Assembly (NCBI GenBank): GCA_947589035.1
Contig: CANPYZ010000013.1
Location: 1-58,027 of the forward strand
Direction of reading: 5' to 3'
Source: an uncultured Clostridia bacterium
GTDB lineage: Bacteria; Bacillota; Clostridia; Oscillospirales; Ruminococcaceae
Length of the DNA: 58,027 nucleotides
Below are positions 53,531 to 58,027 of this stretch, piece by piece. Numbering within the stretch: position 1 is the first letter of the stretch; each line of letters starts with the position of its first letter. Both the position numbers and the translations under genes were made by a program. The notes below the pieces were generated by a model, which did not search any database, had not been told where the DNA came from, and was given only the letters and a program-made list of their open reading frames with translations.

Positions 53531-55440
53531 TGCCCGATCTGAAAAAAAGACCACAGCCCAAAAAAGGCGTATTTTCACGCCTGATGAAAATGCTGTTCAG
53601 CTTTTATCCGAAATTAGTACCGATTACAATTATTTGTATTATTTTCTCTTCTATTGCCTCATCTATTCCGGATATGTATATTCAGAAAGTCGTTGCCATT
53701 ATCGTGGAAGCACTCGAAAATGATTGGAATTGGAATAAAGCAAGTGCTGAAATTATTCCCATGATGATTTTTTTAGTTATGCTTTATTTGCTGGCTACTG
53801 TGGCAATTACAGTTTATTCGCAGTTAATGGCAGTCATTACGCAAGGTTTTCTGAATAAAATGCGCCAGTCCATGTTCCATAAAATGCAGAATCTCCCCAT
53901 TCGTTATTTCGATACACATAAACACGGGGATATTATGAGTTATTACACGAATGATATTGACGCACTCCGGCAGTTAATTTCACAGGGGCTGCCTACTTTG
54001 CTAAGAGCCGGAACGGTTGTCATTGCTGTATTTTTCATTATGATGTATTATAGTTTCTGGCTTACGCTTTTAACAATTGTTGGTGTAATTGCGATGATTG
54101 CCGTTTCTAAATTCATGGGCGGCGGCAGTGCAAAATATTTCCTCCGTCAACAAAAATCCCTCGGCGACACGGAAGGCTACATTCAGGAAATTATGAACGG
54201 GCAGAAAGTGGTAAAAGTCTTCAATCATGAATCTGTCTGTCAGAAAGATTTCGACGAAATCAACGAACGCCTTTGTCAGGATAGCTACAGGGCTAATGCT
54301 TACGCTAATACTCTCGGACCTATTGTCATGAATATTGGTAATATTCTTTATGTATTGATTGGTGTTATTGGCGGTTTATTAGTTTTAAATAATGTCAAAA
54401 ATTATAGCTTTTCCGGTTCGGTGCTGGAAGTGAGCATTGTTGTTGCATTCCTGAATATGACGAAACAGTTCACTGGTAACGTCAATCAAGTTGCACAGCA
54501 GGTCAATGCCGTTGTTATGGCGTTAGCCGGTGCGGAAAGAATTTTCAACGTCATGGACGAAATCCCCGAAACAGACGAAGGTTATGTGACTTTAGTCAAT
54601 GCGGAAATTTCTGAAAATGGTGAAGTTAAAGAAACGAAAAAACATACTGGTCAATGGGCGTGGAAACACCCTCATCAGGCAGACGGTTCCGTTACCTATA
54701 CGCCCCTTAAAGGTGACGTTCGTATGTTTAACGTAGATTTCGGCTATGAAGAAGGAAAAACTGTTCTGCATGACGTTTCCGTTTACGCTAAACCCGGTCA
54801 GAAAATTGCTTTCGTTGGTGCTACTGGAGCAGGAAAAACGACAATTACTAATTTAATTAACCGCTTTTATGATATTGCAGACGGAAAAATCCGTTATGAC
54901 GGAATTAACATCAACAAAATCAAAAAATCTGATTTACGGCGTTCTTTAGGGCTTGTTCTTCAGGAAACTAATCTTTTTACCGGTTCAGTATTAGACAATA
55001 TCCGTTACGGAAAATTAACCGCTACAGATGAAGAATGCATTCAGGCAGCTAAACTCGCCGGAGCAGATGATTTCATTACCCGTCTGCCGAACGGCTATCA
55101 GACGGAATTGTCCGGAAACGGTGCTAATCTTTCTCAAGGACAAAGACAATTAATTGCTATTGCCCGTGCGGCTGTGGCTGACCCTCCTGTAATGATTTTA
55201 GATGAAGCGACTTCTTCTATTGATACCCGCACGGAAGCTATTGTTTCCGCTGGAATGGACCAGTTAATGAAAGGCAGAACAGTATTCGTGATTGCACACA
55301 GGCTTTCCACTATCCGGAATGCGAATTTAATTATGGTGCTTGACCATGGTAAAGTCATTGAAAAAGGCAATCATGAAGAATTGATTGCCCAGAAAGGAAA
55401 TTATTACCAGCTTTACACTGGCGCATTCGAACTCGAATAA
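53530..55440 (+). CDS. ABC exporter half, catalytic subunit
   Basis: 636 residues: six membrane helices and a nucleotide-binding domain with Walker A GATGAGKTT, signature LSQGQ, Walker B MILDEATSSID with the catalytic Glu, and switch AHR. This is the consensus-site partner of the preceding half-transporter. About 45 extra residues (GEVKETKKHTGQWAWKHPHQADGS region) sit between the membrane and ATPase domains. Start at 53530 overlaps the upstream stop by one base, so synthesis is coupled and a 1:1 heterodimer is expected. Confidence 0.96.
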   Translation: MPDLKKRPQPKKGVFSRLMKMLFSFYPKLVPITIICIIFSSIASSIPDMYIQKVVAIIVEALENDWNWNKASAEIIPMMIFLVMLYLLATVAITVYSQLMAVITQGFLNKMRQSMFHKMQNLPIRYFDTHKHGDIMSYYTNDIDALRQLISQGLPTLLRAGTVVIAVFFIMMYYSFWLTLLTIVGVIAMIAVSKFMGGGSAKYFLRQQKSLGDTEGYIQEIMNGQKVVKVFNHESVCQKDFDEINERLCQDSYRANAYANTLGPIVMNIGNILYVLIGVIGGLLVLNNVKNYSFSGSVLEVSIVVAFLNMTKQFTGNVNQVAQQVNAVVMALAGAERIFNVMDEIPETDEGYVTLVNAEISENGEVKETKKHTGQWAWKHPHQADGSVTYTPLKGDVRMFNVDFGYEEGKTVLHDVSVYAKPGQKIAFVGATGAGKTTITNLINRFYDIADGKIRYDGININKIKKSDLRRSLGLVLQETNLFTGSVLDNIRYGKLTATDEECIQAAKLAGADDFITRLPNGYQTELSGNGANLSQGQRQLIAIARAAVADPPVMILDEATSSIDTRTEAIVSAGMDQLMKGRTVFVIAHRLSTIRNANLIMVLDHGKVIEKGNHEELIAQKGNYYQLYTGAFELE

Positions 55441-55443
55441 CAG

Positions 55444-55470
55444 AAAAGTCCCTCTCAGGGGACTTTTCTT
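55444..55470. terminator. Terminator of the ABC operon, overlapping the tadA end
   Basis: AAAAGTCCC and GGGACTTTT with loop TCTCAG, followed by TTCTTT. It covers the last codons of the converging tadA. Confidence 0.8.
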
Positions 55471-55919
55471 TGAAGTCTTAAATTCCGGAAAAAAGCAGTA
55501 AGTTTCTGACTGCATTCTTCCTGTAAAATTCCGCCTTGGGCAATGGTTTTAAACTGATTCGGCAGTAGAAACGCTTCCAGAATGGAATTGACTGCGCCAT
55601 TATGACAGTCATATGCGCCGAAATACACTTCTTCAATTCTTGCCTGTAAAATTGCCCCTGCACACATTAAACACGGTTCAAGCGTGACATACATTGCACA
55701 ATCCGGAAGCCGCCAGCCGCCAAGATTCCTGCACGCCTCATCAATGGCTAATAATTCCGCATGAGAAAGCGCATGTTTTCGCTTTTCTCTTTGGTTGTAT
55801 CCTTTTCCGACAATTTTTCCGGTTTTCCGCTGAACAATTACCGCACCAACGGGAACTTCGCCTTCTTTTTCGGCTTGTTCCGCTAATTGTAACGCAATAC
55901 GCATATAATGTTCTTCCAT
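55455..55919 (-). CDS. tadA: tRNA-specific adenosine deaminase
   Basis: Converts A34 to inosine in tRNA-Arg(ACG). 154 residues; zinc site H53-A-E55 and PCLMC (C83, C86), plus the family end EECSQKLTAFFRNLRLQRK. Start at 55919 directly follows the stop of the CPBP-like gene, so translation is probably coupled. The tRNA it modifies is not in the window; the tRNA-Arg here has anticodon CCG. Confidence 0.96.
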   Translation of the reverse strand: MEEHYMRIALQLAEQAEKEGEVPVGAVIVQRKTGKIVGKGYNQREKRKHALSHAELLAIDEACRNLGGWRLPDCAMYVTLEPCLMCAGAILQARIEEVYFGAYDCHNGAVNSILEAFLLPNQFKTIAQGGILQEECSQKLTAFFRNLRLQRKVP

Positions 55920-57122
55920 TTAGAATAACATCACCTCAATCACTAATAACAACACACTGCACACTAAAAAAGATACCATCGGCATAGCGGTGAAAAAAGC
56001 TTCTAATTTTTCCTGCAATGTTAAATAGGTTCTGTTCTGAATGGCTGTACTGGCGGAATTTTTATGAAGAAAAATATAAATTCCTGTTGCGAAACAAAAT
56101 ATACAGGTAATTCCTAAAATTACCCACCATTTTATTGACCCGTCATTATCTACAGAGTCAATATAAAATAATACAAACATGTAAATTTCATGAATAATTC
56201 GTAAGCAAACCACTGACCAGAAACTTCCGGTATGAATGAAATAATATGAAATGGCTAAATGAATTAGCCCGATTCGCACCCCGTCAAAAAAATTATGTGT
56301 TAATGCCCCCGCTAAAACTGCTGTGGAAATCATCGCAAATAAATCCCCGAATTGTCTTAACGCCTGAAACATACACCCATGCAGAAATAATTCCATGACT
56401 AACGGCGAAATAAATATTACCATTAAAAGATAAATCATCATTTTATGGTCTTCTGCGCCAATCATGCCGAAAATTGTTCTGTATTTTTCCAAATCTGCTG
56501 ACCTCGGCACGCTCAGCATTCCCATTCCGGTACTTAACAGCATAATTAAAGAAATACCCGACAGTAATTTTTGCGGCTTTCGCATTTTCAACGGCATACT
56601 CACCTGAACCGGCAATTTCATGACGGATTGCACTACTAACGCCGGAATGAAATATTTCAAAATATGTACGATAAATTCCAGCCAGAATACAAGCTGTTCA
56701 TCTCCGTAAAGTTTATTCTCCCCCAAAAATACTAACTCAATATGTAAATGCAGAAATTGCATTGCCCATACAATGACTTTATCAAAAAGATTTTCCACAA
56801 CAAGATAAATCATCATCGCACAACCAATCAATCTACCCATTCGATTCAATACATTCTGTTCCACTTGTGCAGGCGATTGCCTGACAATTGCATGACTTTC
56901 TGAAAAGGCGGTTTCTTTTGGGTTCACTGTAAAACGAAATGCATAAGGATTTTGTTTTCTTCTCCGCCATGAACGGAATGCTTCCTGATAATCACTTGTC
57001 TGATAGGGACAGGAAAAATCATCTACAACATCAACTACTTTCTGTATTGCTGTTTCTTCCGGCATCGCTATGCCGTTACTGAAAACTGATAAAAAGTGAT
57101 AAAACAAACTTTTCTGTTTCAT
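55920..57122 (-). CDS. CPBP-type intramembrane protein, diverged
   Basis: About 400 residues with an N-terminal cytoplasmic part of 95 and about eight membrane segments. The Abi/CPBP region reads PLVMELFLHG (243-249), THNF (H276) and IIHE (H311). Compared with the usual EExxxR, the first Glu is Met and the Arg is His, so protease activity is doubtful. The start is unclear: 57122 (MKQKSLFY) is the first reasonable ATG, with AAGGA touching it; the longer ORF from 57161 begins inside the tnpB right-end hairpin. The element probably replaced the native start region. Confidence 0.72.
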   Translation of the reverse strand: MKQKSLFYHFLSVFSNGIAMPEETAIQKVVDVVDDFSCPYQTSDYQEAFRSWRRRKQNPYAFRFTVNPKETAFSESHAIVRQSPAQVEQNVLNRMGRLIGCAMMIYLVVENLFDKVIVWAMQFLHLHIELVFLGENKLYGDEQLVFWLEFIVHILKYFIPALVVQSVMKLPVQVSMPLKMRKPQKLLSGISLIMLLSTGMGMLSVPRSADLEKYRTIFGMIGAEDHKMMIYLLMVIFISPLVMELFLHGCMFQALRQFGDLFAMISTAVLAGALTHNFFDGVRIGLIHLAISYYFIHTGSFWSVVCLRIIHEIYMFVLFYIDSVDNDGSIKWWVILGITCIFCFATGIYIFLHKNSASTAIQNRTYLTLQEKLEAFFTAMPMVSFLVCSVLLLVIEVMLF

Positions 57123-57244
57123 TCCTTGTTCATTGTGTCCACTTTTGATATGACAAGTCATTATCTACTCGTGTTTGATATGACACTCCAAAGGCGTAAA
57201 TTCCCGACTAACGTATCGGTACACACAAATTGCATTTGTTTTAG
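57123..57244 (-). ncRNA. Putative omega RNA of the right-edge tnpB
   Basis: On the minus strand after the tnpB stop: ACCGA/TCGG hairpin, AATTTACGCC (57193-57202), GAGTAGAT (57163-57170) and the hairpin ATGAC-TT-GTCAT (57150-57161). Same order as 49246-49362, with compensatory changes in the last hairpin. The guide would come from the flanking CPBP-like gene. Confidence 0.58.
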
Positions 57245-58027
57245 CTATGCAATGAGTTTCTTGTATCGCATTAAATTCACACTTGCCTGAAAATCTCTGT
57301 CAATCACAAGTCCACATACAGAACAATGATAAACTCTGTCAGACAATTTCAGGTCTTTCTTGATGTTTCCGCAACAGGAACATAATTTACTGGACGGATA
57401 GTATCTGTCAGCCGTGATAAATTCAATGTTATGCCATGCGCATTTATATTGAATCTGTCTGTAAAATTCATAAAAACATTGTTCCTGAACTGCTCTTGAC
57501 AAGTGTCTGTTCTTCATCATGCCTTTTACATGCAAATCTTCTAAAACAATAAACTTTGGTTCTCGGTCTATGATTTCAGAAGTCACAGAATGCAGATAGC
57601 TGTGACGAATATTCGTTAGTTTACGGGTGAGTTTCAAAAGTTTTCTTTCACTTTTTACAATATTGCGTGTTTTACAGTAACGTTCTCCTTTCTTGTTTTT
57701 TGAGTATTTCTTTGATACTCTGCGCTGCAATCTACGCTTTTTTTTCTTTAGTTTTCTGACTTTTGCGGTCTTGTTGATGTTTGGGTAACGACTCCCATCA
57801 GAACAAATTGCTAAGTCTTTGATACCAACATCAATGCCAATTCCCTGATTTGTTGGCTTTTCCTGTGATTCCTCACAGTCAATGCCAACGGAAATCCACC
57901 AATGCAAGCCGTCAAAAGTAATTCTTGGATTGGAGTATTTCGCATCAACAGGGATTCTGCCAGGCTCTGCCAACCTGACAAGATTAAACTTCTGTTTGTT
58001 CTTCTTTCGGCTTGTTGTCAGCTTTTC
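57245..58027 (-). CDS. tnpB: IS605-family TnpB, C-terminal part, cut by window edge
   Basis: The frame is open to base 58027, so the N-terminus lies outside. All catalytic motifs are here: GIDVGIKDL (RuvC I Asp), VLEDLHVKGMM (RuvC II Glu), VIDRDFQASVN (RuvC III Asp), and the zinc finger CSCCG...CSVCG. Probably an active nuclease. A methionine start at 57973 would be internal (it is a TTG Leu codon in RLAEPGR). Its first 130 bp repeat the window start. It is related to, but clearly different from, the tnpB at 48070. Confidence 0.92.
   Translation of the reverse strand, partial: EKLTTSRKKNKQKFNLVRLAEPGRIPVDAKYSNPRITFDGLHWWISVGIDCEESQEKPTNQGIGIDVGIKDLAICSDGSRYPNINKTAKVRKLKKKKRRLQRRVSKKYSKNKKGERYCKTRNIVKSERKLLKLTRKLTNIRHSYLHSVTSEIIDREPKFIVLEDLHVKGMMKNRHLSRAVQEQCFYEFYRQIQYKCAWHNIEFITADRYYPSSKLCSCCGNIKKDLKLSDRVYHCSVCGLVIDRDFQASVNLMRYKKLIA
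57898..58027. repeat. Direct repeat of window bases 1-130
   Basis: Same orientation, two mismatches in 130 bp, no gaps; the right partner of the repeat at 1-130, inside tnpB. Confidence 0.95.

Noticed and set aside
57123-57161. Start of the CPBP-like gene at 57161
   Set aside because: Those codons are the right-end RNA hairpin of the tnpB element, not native coding sequence.
1-58027. A circular 58-kb replicon, because the ends overlap by 130 bp
   Set aside because: The overlap has two mismatches and lies in a repeated tnpB; the content (rpoBC, str operon, tRNAs) is chromosomal. Repeat-limited contig ends explain it better.

Overview
The window looks like a chromosomal segment of a low-GC, spore-forming member of the Clostridia, probably Ruminococcaceae/Oscillospirales and Ruminococcus-like. 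The reasons are the scpA-scpB-DUF2953-ytfJ-dacF-rluB cluster, sporulation genes (spoIIP, pro-sigma-K, ytfJ), a dockerin-bearing secreted protein with a Thr-rich linker, and strong AGGAGG-type ribosome binding sites. The genus is inferred from gene content only. Core genes (tuf, fusA, rpsL, rpsG, rpoB, rpoC) rule out a plasmid or phage.

Layout. 1-511: 5' half of a tnpB gene cut by the window edge. 787-5406 (minus): str operon rpsL-rpsG-fusA-tuf, placed head to head with rpoB-rpoC (5746-13640, plus), with divergent promoters between them. 13699-16082: a polysaccharide deacetylase and spoIIP diverging from paired sigma-E-like promoters. 16156-16310: tRNA-Arg and tRNA-Pro. 16424-20384: a dockerin/SGNH secreted protein and a membrane GGDEF-EAL protein. 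20434-24639 (minus): metA and three biotin-dependent carboxyltransferase subunits. 24707-30126 (minus): chromosome segregation, sporulation and cell-wall cluster. 30343-36758 (plus): rpmB, an SseB-like gene, a small alarmone synthetase, glyA, a membrane protein, rarA, mtnN. 36804-39301 (minus): feoAB and its Cys-rich partner. 39491-40174: sigK. 40212-45465 (minus): lipoprotein, a second deacetylase with charged repeats, a response regulator with an EAL domain, a membrane protein and an HD protein. 45621-47755: TetR regulator, HAD phosphatase, DUF1284, bioY. 47960-49413: a tnpB-only IS605-type element. 49414-55440: ACT-domain gene, hom, MarR regulator and a heterodimeric ABC exporter. 55455-57122 (minus): tadA and a CPBP-like membrane protein. 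57123-58027: right half of another tnpB.

How genes connect. hom and metA serve homoserine/methionine synthesis, with glyA and mtnN in linked one-carbon and methyl metabolism. BioY, under a palindrome resembling a BirA operator, would supply biotin to the biotin carrier at 22883-23260. spoIIP, sigK and ytfJ, with sigma-E/K-like promoters, point to real endospore formation. Two EAL proteins with degraded GGDEF sites point to c-di-GMP hydrolysis.

The most unusual material is the set of tnpB elements. Two different tnpB copies are followed by the same type of structured RNA, whose central hairpin shows compensatory base changes, as expected of omega (guide) RNAs. Each sits directly upstream of a host gene in the same orientation and appears to have displaced that gene's translation start. 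The two window ends share 130 bp of tnpB with two mismatches. Most sigma-A-type promoters I list have a 17-bp spacer; I found them by looking for that pattern, so the uniformity is partly selection.
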